Below, one piece after another: positions 35,536 to 47,438 of a stretch of DNA of 64,000 bases. Origin of the DNA: Styela clava (taxonomy: Eukaryota > Chordata > Ascidiacea > Stolidobranchia > Styelidae); NCBI RefSeq assembly GCF_964204865.1, contig NC_135259.1, positions 10,364,974 through 10,428,973 of the forward strand, written 5' to 3'. A program made the position numbers and the translations under genes. The notes beneath the pieces were generated by a model. The model worked only from the letters and a program-made list of their open reading frames with translations. It did not search any database and had not been told where the DNA came from. How positions within the stretch are numbered: position 1 is the first letter of the stretch; each line of letters opens with the position of its first letter.

Positions 35536-37322
35536 TGAGTAATGAGTACCAAACCAAAGCAATTGTCTATTTTTCTTAAATAGTTTGGTGCATACATATT
35601 GTCAAAAGAAGTGTAGGCAAAACAGTAAAACTGGTGGGAATTCAATACAACTCCACATGGTGGTCTCAGTGTGAAATGTGAATCTCGAGACGCAAAATGG
35701 CAAATAATACATTATATTTGAGCAAGCGGATTATATATGACCAGCTAACGATTCCCGCTTGCATTACAAGTCATGAATTTTGCCACGTAACTGTGCAACT
35801 AATTCTGCATCAAAGACGCTGATAACCAGGTATTGAATCGACACAGGAAAACCAATTTGATTGAGAATAACGCCAGTTGAAGGCAAGATCCTTCTGGTGA
35901 AATCTACAGCCTTTCTCACAAATTATGATAACACCCAGAGCTAATCCATTGTATTTAGCAATCGACTTGTTTCTGCTTTGAAAAATATTAATATTAGACG
36001 CAAGCACTCAAAACTGTAAACTTGGCCAAATAAACTTATAAACTAATATGAATTTTATGCACCAGAAAACAGATCCTGCTAAGTGTAGGCCATAGGCGAG
36101 TGCAAGTTACGCGCTCGGTAGTTGGACGAAATAGTTGATTTCGCCCTTTTCCGAGGGCCACAAGTATTTGTATTCGACTTGGTTTTCCAGGGATGCTCGA
36201 ATAAATGATTGTTTCGACCTGAGAGAATAAACTAAAGGAATCCGCTATCGCTCACCTCAGAAAACTATGCCAAACTTATACACTTTAGCTTTGGGAAAAC
36301 AATATCGGGTTTGCTGAATATGACAACCTGCCAAGAATGGGTTGGCACCCGAATCCCACCATTGCCTTAACTCACACCAGATATCAGACCACAATTACTC
36401 TACAAAAAGAATTTAATTAAATTGCACGTCTAAGGATGCTTCAAATACCAGACACCAATGTACAATGATTTAAATAACAAGTTAAGTCAGTTAACTTGTC
36501 CCCAATTCATAGAAAAATTTCCCCCAGCTGTACACAGCTACATTCATTTTAGACTGGCAAATTAGTGGATTAATATTTGCAGGGAGTCAAAAATCTGGAT
36601 TTATCAACGTGATCGATCCACTCTTGATAAAACATGATTTAATTGGAAATGTTAGATCAAATTGGCAAGCTATGGAATATATATGTATTAATACAGTAAA
36701 CACACTAAAAGCTATATGATGTCTAACCATTGCTGAAAGCCCAAAAATAAAAGATACAAAGAGAAAATAGTGCAAATGGAGATTGTTACAATTCAAAACA
36801 AAAAGCTACAAAAATATGCAAAAAAAAAATTTTCCCAACTGAAAAAACGTCAAAACTAGACTAAAATAATCTACTGACGATAACTATTGTTAAATTCTGT
36901 AATAAAGTACTATAGATAACCAGTAGTATTGCTACACTCATGCCACTCTGTCAGATGCAATATATAAATGATTTACATTATCACATGACACAAACCAAAA
37001 CAGATAATGAAATGAAGAACAGTAATAGCAGGAAATTTTGATTTTAGTTCGATGTAGCTTGCAATTATCCAAGTGTTCTTTGTCATCAACTGGAAGGAAT
37101 CCACATGGTATGCGCTTGTACTACATTTGTATTGTAGTTGTATGTAACACAATTTAAATTCGGATTTGCTGCATTTGAATCAGCAATGAATCCATACAAG
37201 ATGATACTATCCATATTGCTACTATGTCTCATCTACTCTTGAAGGAACTCCAATATTTTCCATTGAGCTTACAGAAGTGTGTGTTGGCAGGTGATCCCTT
37301 TGCACCCACTTTCTTTATTTGG

Positions 37323-40300
37323 TCAGTCCGAATCATCATAATATTGGGGTTTTCGAAGCTTGCCATTACTGAGTGGAACTTCTTCCGAATCACTTCTAAA
37401 AATCAACAATGATATATCATGAATTTTCATTATCAAAGATTTGGATTCTTCGAAGTGTATTAAATAACCATAGTGTGAATTTTGTGATGAATCTAACCTT
37501 CATTTGACATATACCAGAAGATATGGAGAAATATAACTACCTTCAAGCAGTATGTTTCAAATCAGCTGTCAGCAGTTTTACCCATTTAGGGTCGATATGT
37601 GACTTGACGTGAACAGCTTGGTTGCAGTTGGCAAGTCTTTATACATTATGAAATCCAATCATTATAGGTAGTTTTAACCAAAAAGCTAAATATGTGAGTC
37701 GGCAAAACTTACCCATATAAAACATCTTCATCTGAATCATTTAAAAGGGAGAATCCTGGGTGATGTTCAAAGTCTGATTCTGTCAAAAAAAAAACAGGGG
37801 CTTGTGATATCAACTGCACTAAAGTAAGATGTTAAATTTAAAGCATAAGAAAGTGCCAAACACTGCCAAATGACATGCAAAAATTTAGGAAATTTATGTA
37901 CTACCATGCAAACATAGTTATCATGTATATGGTAGAAGGCGCCAATAACAGTAAAGTAATTGTATAAAACAGTATGCAATGGGACCTAAGCTAAGCACTA
38001 GTCATTCAAAAAATAGGGCAATGAGACATCCAACTTTTGTCTTACACATCCCGGTTTGTTAATGTCAGGCAAAGGTAATTAGACAAACTGTATTTCTAAT
38101 CACCGATAGTATATTACAGGCATAAACAGTGGAGCACCCAGCAAAAGTGTGACACAAATTCAACTAGCATTTCAGTGTTATTATCAGCAGAAGTGACACC
38201 ATTTCACCCCAGCACTACTCACGCTAATTAATTCTGTTGAATCATCAACTGGTCAGAAAGATTGAAATGTTAGAAACATTTGTAGAATAAAAGCATGACA
38301 TGCCAACTAAGGATGGCAAATTTAATTGAAGTAATACAAATATATATATGTATATATACAGATATAAAAGCCTTTTTATTGTTTCAGGGACAAAATTACA
38401 GTTGTATTTCTATAAAATTTAACATTTCTGTATTGAAATAATGATTTGTGTTACACTTCACATAGTACATATTGCTACGTATTGTGATTTTGCTTTAAAC
38501 GGTTCTGAAACTGGAAGCAAATTGCAAGGTAGTATTTCATAATTGCTAATTATTCAGATATAAAAATCAACACCTGAGAAACACCTACTTTATAAATTGT
38601 ACAACATAATCAGTTAATCGTGTTACAAATCTCCAATATCTTATTTATCTTCAGTCAACCAAAAATGAATGTTATAACTTATAGATTAGAACTACATTGA
38701 CAAGACATCAAGCATGAGATTTTTTATTGTATAGCAAACCGGTACTCTCACCCAGCCATGCCAACAACTCAAATAAAGAAGAATATACAAATTGTGAAAT
38801 ACTACCACCAGATTCATATCAGTCAGCTACAAGTTATTATTTATCAAGCAATTTGTTTCTTGCTTATTTACTATTATAACCTTATTTTAAGCAAATGTTA
38901 AAACGAAGTAATGGAAGGTTTAAAATGAATTGAGGCAGATGAATGAAAAAAATTGCCACACTGAGCCAAACTTGAGAAATCTTATGAAGTACCAGTATAT
39001 GATCGAACTACTGAGCATTTCACTAAAATTTGCCTTTAGGCAATTTTGTTAAACAGGACCTATCAGATTTTGTGAAACATGAATTGGTTTCAATTCTGCA
39101 GAGAATTAATAGAAATTTTGAATTTCCAAACAACATTCAATCAAGGCATGATCCTTTACCAAAGCCATATTTTAATACAATAATCTGATCCAATCAATAA
39201 AAAAGTTAGATTCAATTCTGAACTGAAACATGTTTGTGATGGAATGAATATACTTCTAATAAAACAGCATAATGCAAGGCAACCATTCTCGCAGTCTTTA
39301 ATCTCCTAATGATGCTGATAGTAATAATGTTGACTAAAAAATAGAAATTTGCTCTTACCTTCTTGAGCAGTCTTTGATGGAGAATACACGAAAGCCATTG
39401 TGAACATGTAAAAATTCAGTAAAGCGTAGAAACAAACAAATTCAGCTGGTTAACATTACATTAAGGAATCATATACAGTACAATATAAAATTGGACTACG
39501 AAGAAAAACTTATAAGATATCTAGAATATCCAATTTTATATTTATCATATGATTGTGATGTGATGAAATTGAACAATCTTATCTGACTATGACCACATGA
39601 ATTGAAATGAGTAGATATAGTTGTCAATCTTGCTACATTATACAAAAATTACTATGATACTATGACTATATTCGATTAAAAAAGGATATAATTATCATAT
39701 TGCGTTGATATGTCAGCAACAAAATTATCTTGCAACATGGTAGCACCAAACCTCAGTACAATGATTGCAACACTAAAAAAAATAATAGTATCGTTTATTT
39801 CACTATAATTAAAATGTTATTGAATAAATAATAAAAAATGAATTGGCTGAATCAGGCGGGAAAGAAATATCACAAGGTTGTCAATAAGGCAAGGTCATTT
39901 GAATTCTTATAAGCAGGGTTTTTGAGTCAGAGAAAATTATGACCTTTTCCAGACTCTAAAGTCTGTCTCCCAACTCCTGATTGACAAAAAATTTGACTCC
40001 AATTTGAGTTGTTACCCCGGGTTAAAGGATATGTGGACTCAGCTTATGACAAAAAAATTATATTTTAACAAAGAAAACTTCATCATGCAAAGGTCTTGTT
40101 GAATTTTCTTTCAATAACAATGCTTAGTCGACTTGATGTTTTCAGTTTCTGTTGCAGATTTTGATTTCGTTCACCACCATTCGTTCCAGAATCGTGAAGT
40201 TTTGACTCCGATTCCCAACTCTGAAGAATTCGAAACTACCCCCACTCGGTTAAATTTTGGAATACGATCCAAGTTCAGACTCTGATATTAATAAGATAGC

Positions 40301-43300
40301 AACTAATGTGAAACCTCCAAAAGGTGCACAATTTTTTATTTTGATGACGGCATCACATACAAAAAACAAATCTTATAGAGCCTCCAAGAAATTTTTGGAA
40401 TTAAAATTCCATGCTGCTGAAAACAAATAACTGGCTAACTAATCCCATACATGGGCTGGTAATCGGACGAGAGGCCGTGGTTCGCCATATGATTAGGCTG
40501 TCTTATCGACTTTCCTCTCCTCCGGGACGAATATGTGAATCCTATCTTAATGGCATTTTCGTGCCAAATACAATCTTTAACCACTGAAAATTTTAAGCAA
40601 AGTGGAGTGATGAGAAAGGCGTTTTTTTTCACAACAAAAAGAAGAAAATATTGACTAACAACAAACAACAACATACCGGTAATAACAAAATGATGTCCTC
40701 TTTGTGTCCAATAACATGTTACCAGTTTTTACTAGTAATAATCATTAGATAGTATTGCTCTAGGAATCTATATACAAGTCAGTACTAACCTTATGATTAG
40801 GACAAATGCAGTCAGTAAAGTAAGGAAGCGAAGTCTCAAATTAAAATAAGGTTTCAAACGAAGTTCTGAGCAAGCTCGAACCAATAGAAACAACAGATAT
40901 AGAATGTATGCCACTCCAACTGTGAAAAACATTACTTTCATGCCCTGCAAAATAGGTATCAATGTTGATTGTGATACAGATATAAAAAATAGAGTATAAT
41001 TGAGCATGAAAAAACAAGGAAAATAATCCTAAATTTGCCTGTAATGAAATGGTTTGAAATACCAATAAAGGTGGTGTAAATGATAAAATGAAAGCACAAA
41101 GAGGGGTATTGTAAAATAATGGAGAAATAAAGAATCAACTCACAGTAAAATTTGTTATATCCAATTTATACTGGTATGTTGGATCTCTCAACTCATTATA
41201 CCTGTTGAAAAAAAGATAAGGATTACTTGAATTATATGAGATATTATTATGCTTAATAATATATGGTTTTTCAAACTAGGTCCTCTGCCTCCCTGGGGGG
41301 CGACAGAGTGATTCTCCAGGGGCCATGGGCAAAGGCCCTCGCTAAGTACCATTTGTGATGACTAAATCAATTTGAAGTAAATTTGCTGTGACTTTTTTAA
41401 AATTCTTAACTGTTATGCATTTATACTTTTGTTTTCGTTTATTTGGAACATAAAATAACTGAAAAAAACATGTAAAAAGCAAAACTAGATGTTTCATATC
41501 AGAGTAGGCGACCACAAATGTATTGAGTTGAAAGGAAGCTACAAATCAAGTTTGGGAACCACTGAACTAGGCCGATCAATTGAGATGATAACTACTAAGT
41601 CAAGAGTTGGCTTATTAGTTCTCATCCCAATTTATCAGTTTAGTTCAGTGCTTCATAAAAACAGAAATCAAATCACTTACTGTTGCCATGAACCCAAGGT
41701 TACTGCTGCCAACCATAATAAAGAGCAAATAATAAGTTTTGGAAGATAGAAAGTTGAGAATCTTCTTCTGTCTGTTGCTGCTCTTATGCCATGGTAGACA
41801 CACAACCAGAATAAAAGTAGAGCACATAGAAAAGTGGCCTGGAGATAAAAATATGATTTAGTTAGATTCTTTATACACCTGTGCCATACAAAAATATTAT
41901 GGTTAGATGTGGTAAGAACAGGTCTTTACAAGCTTGAGTGTGATTTTGCATGGATAAATTGTTAAACTGACGAGGATCGACCAAAGAGCAGCAATTTCAA
42001 TTCTAATATATATGCACTCTATTTATGTACAGGGTGACTGAAAAACAGAACCCGTAAATTTCAATTAATTTATGATAATGGGGAAAGTATATTTTTGAAC
42101 TCCTGTTTGTGTATGATTGAACCCAAAAGTAATCTAAGACGATTTTGCACATCATGTTCTCTCTAGAATATGTTCCAAATAACCTGTTTTTGGGCCACCC
42201 TGCATTAAGGTAAGTTATCACATTCATATATAAATGATTTGTTATTCAGGCATTCACGTTTGCATTTAATTTTTGTTTAAACATTTAAATCCTATTTTTA
42301 CATTCAAAAACATTTTTACATATTTCAAGTTTATATTCAGGCAGATCCAAATTGATTTTTTGACAGTTATACTAGTTTAGATATTCTTTTCAAACATGGA
42401 ATATTACATTCTTAAATTAGTATGCGACTAACATGATCGTATCGTCCCCATTTAGAGAATTGTTCACTCATACCGTATGGATCAAATGCATTTATAGTAA
42501 CCTAGTGACTGAGATATAAAAATCATATTATTTTCTCTTCACTCTTCATTGACACTTCGTATTTTATCAGTAAGTGTCAACATTGTCTTAAACAAGTCAA
42601 ATATGTAACAAAATGTGTGAGTAAAATACAAATCTGATTGAGTAAACAAAAATGAGATATAAGTAACAAGTGCTTGATCACCCCTCCTGTAATACCCTGA
42701 ATAAACATTGGCAAAATTTAGATATAGATAATGGTGAGTTACCTGAAAAATTGTGTCAATAAATCCAGGTATCCAACTGTTTATCAAAAAACTCAGTGGA
42801 AATAAGGGATCTGAAATAAAAGGAAGATATGTTTGTGTCTTATATTTTCAACTACAGTAAGTTAAAAAATTTAAAAAACAATTCAAACGATTCTTAATGT
42901 TATTAAAATAATGACCAAACAAAGTTTATTTTGAACACTCAAAAATAAAAAATAAAAAGATAAAATAAATATCTCACCGTTATACAATAATAATAGAGGT
43001 AGAAGTAATGAAATCCATTTTTGTTCTATCGTCCAATCTCTCATATGAAAACGACGTAAGGTATGTGCAAACATACACTGAAACAAAAAAAATTTCACAA
43101 TATATAATAAGTCAATAATTGACCAATTCTTGTCTGTTTCAACAAGAGATGTCCTAAATCAAGAAGTCAAAATATTCAAATATATTTGATGTTTTAAATT
43201 CTTGATTCAAGAAATAGTTTAGAATAGTTTTGAAAATTATTATGACTGTGACTAAAATGCCTTCATTTATTTTTTAAAAAATGCAAAAATGAGGAATCAA

Positions 43301-46300
43301 TTAAATCACTTTTTATCGTAGCTTTTCCATTTTTCTTAACATTTCAAAGTTTAAATTCAATGACTTTGCACATGCACCATCTTTTTGTATTCATTTGTTG
43401 TCCAATTTAGAAAGCATTTGATAATATTCATTTCGGGCAATCGCTAGTTCTAACATATACACATTTATTCAAAAACTTGACTAGATTTTTGTAGAAAATG
43501 CCTATGAAAAACTGCAACCTTCCTGATATTAAAAATTTATCATATACAAACAAGTTGATTAAGAAATACTTGCACCAAATATATGACTAATAATAGACTT
43601 ACCGTGACAAGAAATGAAATAACAAGGAAGACGAATCTGAACCAGATTTCAACTTGCGTGAATGTTGGATTGTAATATTTAAACTGAAATGAAAACAAAA
43701 AATTTTAAGATAATTTGATGAATTGACGTTAATTGACAAGACACTGGGTGTAGGCCTAACGGTTAAAGCATCAGACTTAAATATATTGGCATCACAAATT
43801 ATACACATCAGGTTTGAAACCCATGCCCCCACTTCACCACGGGTTAATAAATTGGGTAAACAATGCCGAACTGTAAAAATTACGGTGCTCCCTAAGTATT
43901 CGTACTGAGATGGCGCACAACCTGAACATAGTATGTGTACCAGATCAAGGTTGTTCAGGTTGTGCGTCATCTTGGTAAGAATACGTTCAGGGCGCCAAAA
44001 TTACAGTCCTTTCTCATAAAAGTAGCTCCTTTTGTATCATAAGATATCAGTGGGCAGTGGCTGCTTATATATGGCCTTGGTCAGAGCAAACGGTGTGGAC
44101 ACAGCCCGCCAAGTTTATTTATACCCCGGGTAAGTGGTCAGTATAGGGACCCTAGATCTTCAACTCGTAGGTTGTTCAACTTACCTCGAAGAAAACATCC
44201 TCGACTGAATATTTGAGGTTTTCAATTCCATAAAAGTTAACTTGCACCCTTATTCTTGTATATTCGAGATAGCCAAGATGCAAAACGACTAACGGATCAC
44301 ATTCACTTCCAGAACAATGTAAAGTCCTCGTGCGATTGTGAGTTCGTGTTCCTTCATGGCCAGATGCATCAGGGCTGATCGAAAATATCATAACACCGAG
44401 AGTAAAATCTTGTGAAACTGTAGCCCCTGAAAATATAAACAAAGTAAATAGGATGTAAAATCATAAATTCATAACAAAAGCATTATTATTGTAAAACTGG
44501 GAGTGGAATAACCATATAGTCCATCTTTTCAATTGACTTTTGGGACCTCCTGAAATATGCGCACCAAGATGGCACACAACCTGAACTCATGTTGTGTACA
44601 AGGTTAGGGTTCAGGCTGTGCGACATCTTGGTACGCATACTTCAGGAGGATGGTACAAAACCATTGCTATATGTTAATTTCCATTAAGAAAACTGGTTTC
44701 ATGACTTCAATTGAAACTACAAAGAGAACAATGGTTCAATATTGAATTTCTTTTATACGAGTAAATGACTTTCTCTCTGAAAAAGGCCTTACACACACAG
44801 TCACTCCTAGTCAGGAACAATGATATTAAAAAAAAACAGTTCCATATGTATAAAACCTGAACTACCTGCTTTACAAACATCCCATAGCAAGCAAATGGTA
44901 TATTTCCCTTTTTATAAACTACTTGCTGGTGAATGTGGAAAAAATCACTAAAAATTCCACATACATTTTTTGTTTTGGATATTTTTTCCAAAATTCCCAA
45001 TGGTACCAAATACTAACAACAGTTCTAACCTGATGGATTTTTCACTTTGATATTTGCCAGTAACCATAACTGTTGATTAAAAGTTGACATAACTGGTGAC
45101 ATAAATGTGTAAGGTCCAGTCTGAAAAAAGAGAAATTACATTTTGGACATACTGACAAAAAGATTTTATAAGAAGTAAATAACCAACCATAAATCAAATA
45201 AAAAACAAGTAGGCTATAAATATTAAATAACCACATGCCTAACAAACAATTATGTATGTGATTGCCATTAAAATTTCAGAAATTCAAGTATCTATTTATT
45301 AAAAGTATAATATCAGATTTTCAACAAGGAGAGACATGCTTTAAAATACCCATATATATTATATTAAGCATTCATGAGCCTCTAATGAAGATATGTGTAA
45401 TATATCGAGGATACTTACGGCTATATTTTCTTGTTTCACATTGCTTGTGTTCATATGAGTAGAGCTTATAATACGAGGACCTAGAAAAAATGAGGGAGAT
45501 TACAGGACATGGAAAACAAAAATTAATTCCAATGTATATAGAGTTCTTCGATGGATATGAGAATAAGTATTATCAGAGAATTTAACAAAAATAAAATTTT
45601 ACTTATAATTTCAATTATGATCAAAATTTGTTCTTATAGTATATGCCGCTGTAATTTTTTTCAAAATTTTCAAATAAAATGGGTCATCCGTCAAAGGTTT
45701 TGCTATTTTGCTATATCTATATAAGAAGTTAATTTCAAAATATTTTCAAGAATTTTTTTTTAGAATAACCAGTTATTCAAATATTGAACTCCATTGAAAG
45801 ATAAGACAACTGACTGAAGTTCTCAAGGAGTGTGAAACTGATCGATAAAAAGAATAAGGAATCTAAAACATTCATCAACTAATATATTTGTACAAATGCC
45901 ATTTGACAGATCATATACCATGATTTATGAGGAAATGCATCATTAGAAAAAACAAACATTACCACTTGTAAGAACATGATTCAAAGCAGCCTTAACAAAC
46001 CAATGAAAAAATGATTCACAACAAAATAAACTACCTGCAAGTCCAACAAGAACAGTGAGAAGAAAACAAGTAAAAAAAGCAACAAAAACCAGCACAAATT
46101 GACGTTTCGACAGTGTGTACAATCTCATCTGAATCGTCCTGAAATAAAATACAAGTTATATAAATAGTAAAAATAACATGATCTCTTTCAACGAAATAGT
46201 AAGAATCCATATAAATAAGAATCCATATATAAATGGAATCATCGTTTTGGCAAGTGAGCAATCTTGCTACTAGTCTAATCGAAGTACCGGTATCCATGTG

Positions 46301-47438
46301 AATGTGACAAATTTTATGAGTTTTTGTTACACCATCACAATGGTCTGTGTAAGATGCCACTGACTACAAAAAGAGTTATTATTTTTGGTAGGATTGAAAT
46401 TTACGGTAAATGCTTAACCAATCAATTCATTACAGCCTGAGTGAAGTGGATGGCATGAGATTAGAAACTGGGAATTACCGTACACAGGTCGGTCCAACAT
46501 GTTAACTAGTAGAAAGTAGGCAACCGTGTCAACATATATTATAGAAATTCATTTCCTGAGTAAGCCAAAATATTTATATTTAGCTAAACTTGGACTAGCA
46601 GAGAGGCCAAAAAATAGATGAGTGTATTTTTAGTATTTCCTAACTAACCCTAACCCAACTGATTGATAAGTTGGTGTTTCATTCATTCAAATAAACCAAT
46701 ATCTGAGCAGTATGATAAAAAAAATCATACACATGCTAGTCTAATGTATATTTATATAGCCTATATTTGGGTTTAATGTTACAGACAAATGGTTAAACAG
46801 AGGTATGAATTAGAGCCACAAATTTCCCCATTTCGAGAGCTGATTGCATTTCCATTTCTGGAACGTTTATGCAATTTGAATAGAAATGGTGGCAGGAAGA
46901 CAACCACAAATTTAAAGTACCACCAGTATGAATGGTTATGCCTCAAATTTTGATATTTTGACAAGTACCAACGATTGAGTTTATTTGTGTATCTGTATGG
47001 GCAGATAATAGATTTGTGCATTCTTTTGAGCAGCAGAAGTATAACAATAAATAGAGTCAAAACTTTACTCAAGACTTGCCAAGAAGGAAAAAATTTATTC
47101 TCCAATACTCACTTTTGCGTTTTAGCACATGACCCGTTGTCATGGCTGCCGCTGTGGCCAAAACATTTCCGAGCGTCTTTCGTTACTGATAACACCATAA
47201 CAAGGAATATTGCAAATGCGGGTAAAATAATAAAGTTATCTTGAAGTCTTTCAGCGTCCGTGCTGTATTTTTCCACTTGTGATTTTACAGCTGATGCGAT
47301 TTGCTGTCCAACGGACAGATAATTTTTTTCCGCTTTGCCGACATAAATATAGTCTGATATTGATCCACGCAAATCTCGCGGGTTATACCTCACAAATTCT
47401 ATTACTGCCGCCGACGGCAGTTCAATTGGGTTTTCCAT
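37323..47438 (-). CDS. TMEM181: TMEM181 orthologue, multi-pass membrane protein
   Basis: Fifteen phase-consistent exons on the minus strand: 47113-47438, 46035-46138, 45419-45480, 45030-45120, 44185-44426, 43603-43683, 42978-43077, 42743-42810, 41681-41838, 41144-41201, 40790-40944, 39690-39772, 39359-39448, 37713-37779 and 37323-37395. Total is 1758 nt, or 585 residues. Matches to vertebrate TMEM181 include MRLYTLSKR (from residue 113), NRTRTLHC, RRFHMRDWTIEQKW, INSWIPG, LCALLLFWLCVYHGIR, ILYLLFLLVRACSELR, LRFGATMLQDNFVA, MAFVYSPSK and an acidic LNDSDEDVLYGSD tail. Hydrophobic segments give a lumenal domain followed by a seven-helix-like bundle. Exon 1 adds about 112 residues before the conserved start, with a hydrophobic stretch at about 69-85. 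The intron after exon 12 is AT-AC with U12-type signals; the rest are GT-AG. Family knowledge: TMEM181 is an endomembrane or surface protein of poorly known function. Confidence 0.95.
39449..39689 (-). other. TMEM181: U12-type AT-AC intron in TMEM181
   Basis: Read on the minus strand, the intron begins ATATCCTTT directly after the exon base at 39690, matching the U12 5' splice-site consensus. It ends GTTAAC directly before exon base 39448. TTCCTTAAT, a near-consensus U12 branch site, lies about a dozen bases before that end. No GT donor is available: the frame runs into a stop shortly after. Removing exactly ATATCC to TTAAC restores TQYDNSAEFVCFY, in phase 1, matching the family protein across the junction. 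A nearby AG three bases downstream would break the frame. Confidence 0.93.
40318..40640. repeat. Dispersed repeat, copy 2, split by a SINE fragment
   Basis: The left part (to about 40430) and the right part (from about 40560) together match the copy at 6225-6440. The middle is occupied by the SINE tail at 40435-40548, which therefore inserted later. It lies in the TMEM181 intron between exons 11 and 12. Confidence 0.5.
40435..40548 (+). mobile_element. SINE fragment, 3' half
   Basis: It matches the 3' half of the SINE at 55298-55636 in the opposite orientation: AACTAATCCCATAC, ACGAGAGGCCGTGGTT, CATATGATTA, TCTTATCGACTTTCCTCTCC, GGGACGAATATGTGAATCC and a short TATC tail. The tRNA-like head is missing, as expected from 5'-truncated or recombined copies. 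Confidence 0.75.
41262..41564. mobile_element. Degenerate hAT-like MITE (in TMEM181 intron 9)
   Basis: The right end AGTTTGGGAACCACTG is a common hAT-type terminus. The left end near TATGGTTTTTCAAACTAGG is an imperfect match to its reverse complement. A GC-rich block (CTCCCTGGGGGGCGACAG) follows the left end. I could not identify a clear 8-bp duplication, so the edges are approximate. Confidence 0.5.
43742..44130 (+). mobile_element. tRNA-derived SINE, copy 2, interrupted by a MITE
   Basis: The head has TAGGCCTAACGGTTAAAGC as an A-box-like segment and GGTTTGAAACCC as a B-box-like segment. The body then follows CCCATGCCCCCAC, AGTCCTTTC, AGTAGCTCCTTTTGTATC, CAGTGG-CAGTGGCTG and TGGCCTTGGTCAGAGCAAA, in the same order as the copy at 23575-23765. 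The body is split at 43884-43996 by a palindromic MITE flanked by AAAATTAC, so the SINE is older than the MITE. It lies in the TMEM181 intron between exons 5 and 6. Confidence 0.65.
43876..44004. mobile_element. Palindromic MITE copy A with 8-bp target duplication
   Basis: The element at 43884-43996 starts GGTGCTCCCTAAGTATTCG and ends CAGGGCGCC. The arms fold almost completely: GAGATGGCGCACAACCTGAAC on the left against GTTCAGGTTGTGCGTCATCT on the right. Identical AAAATTAC flanks lie at 43876-43883 and 43997-44004. Length is 113 bp with no coding content. The 8-bp duplication fits a hAT-like origin, though the termini are not classic. Confidence 0.9.
44542..44653. mobile_element. Palindromic MITE copy B
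   Basis: This belongs to the same family as the copies at 43884 and 61999. CTCCTGAAATATGCGCACC, AAGATGGCACACAACC and TGAAC on the left are mirrored by GTTCAGGCTGTGCGACATCT and TGGTACGCATACTTCAGGAGG on the right. A target duplication was not evident, so edges are approximate. It lies in the TMEM181 intron between exons 4 and 5. Confidence 0.85.

Larger units (their letters stand above)
32412..37322. other. Intergenic region between the JAK pair and TMEM181
   Basis: No supported exon was found. Visible items are a GGTACCGGTACC-type palindromic patch near 32512, an ACGC/CA-rich simple repeat at 33421-33446, a hAT end fragment at 34906-34976, and direct repeats near 35370-35530 that share TTCAAC-ACTGACGCTTTTTAACAGT-like text about 75 bp apart. 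TMEM181 is transcribed toward this region and ends at its right edge. Confidence 0.5.
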
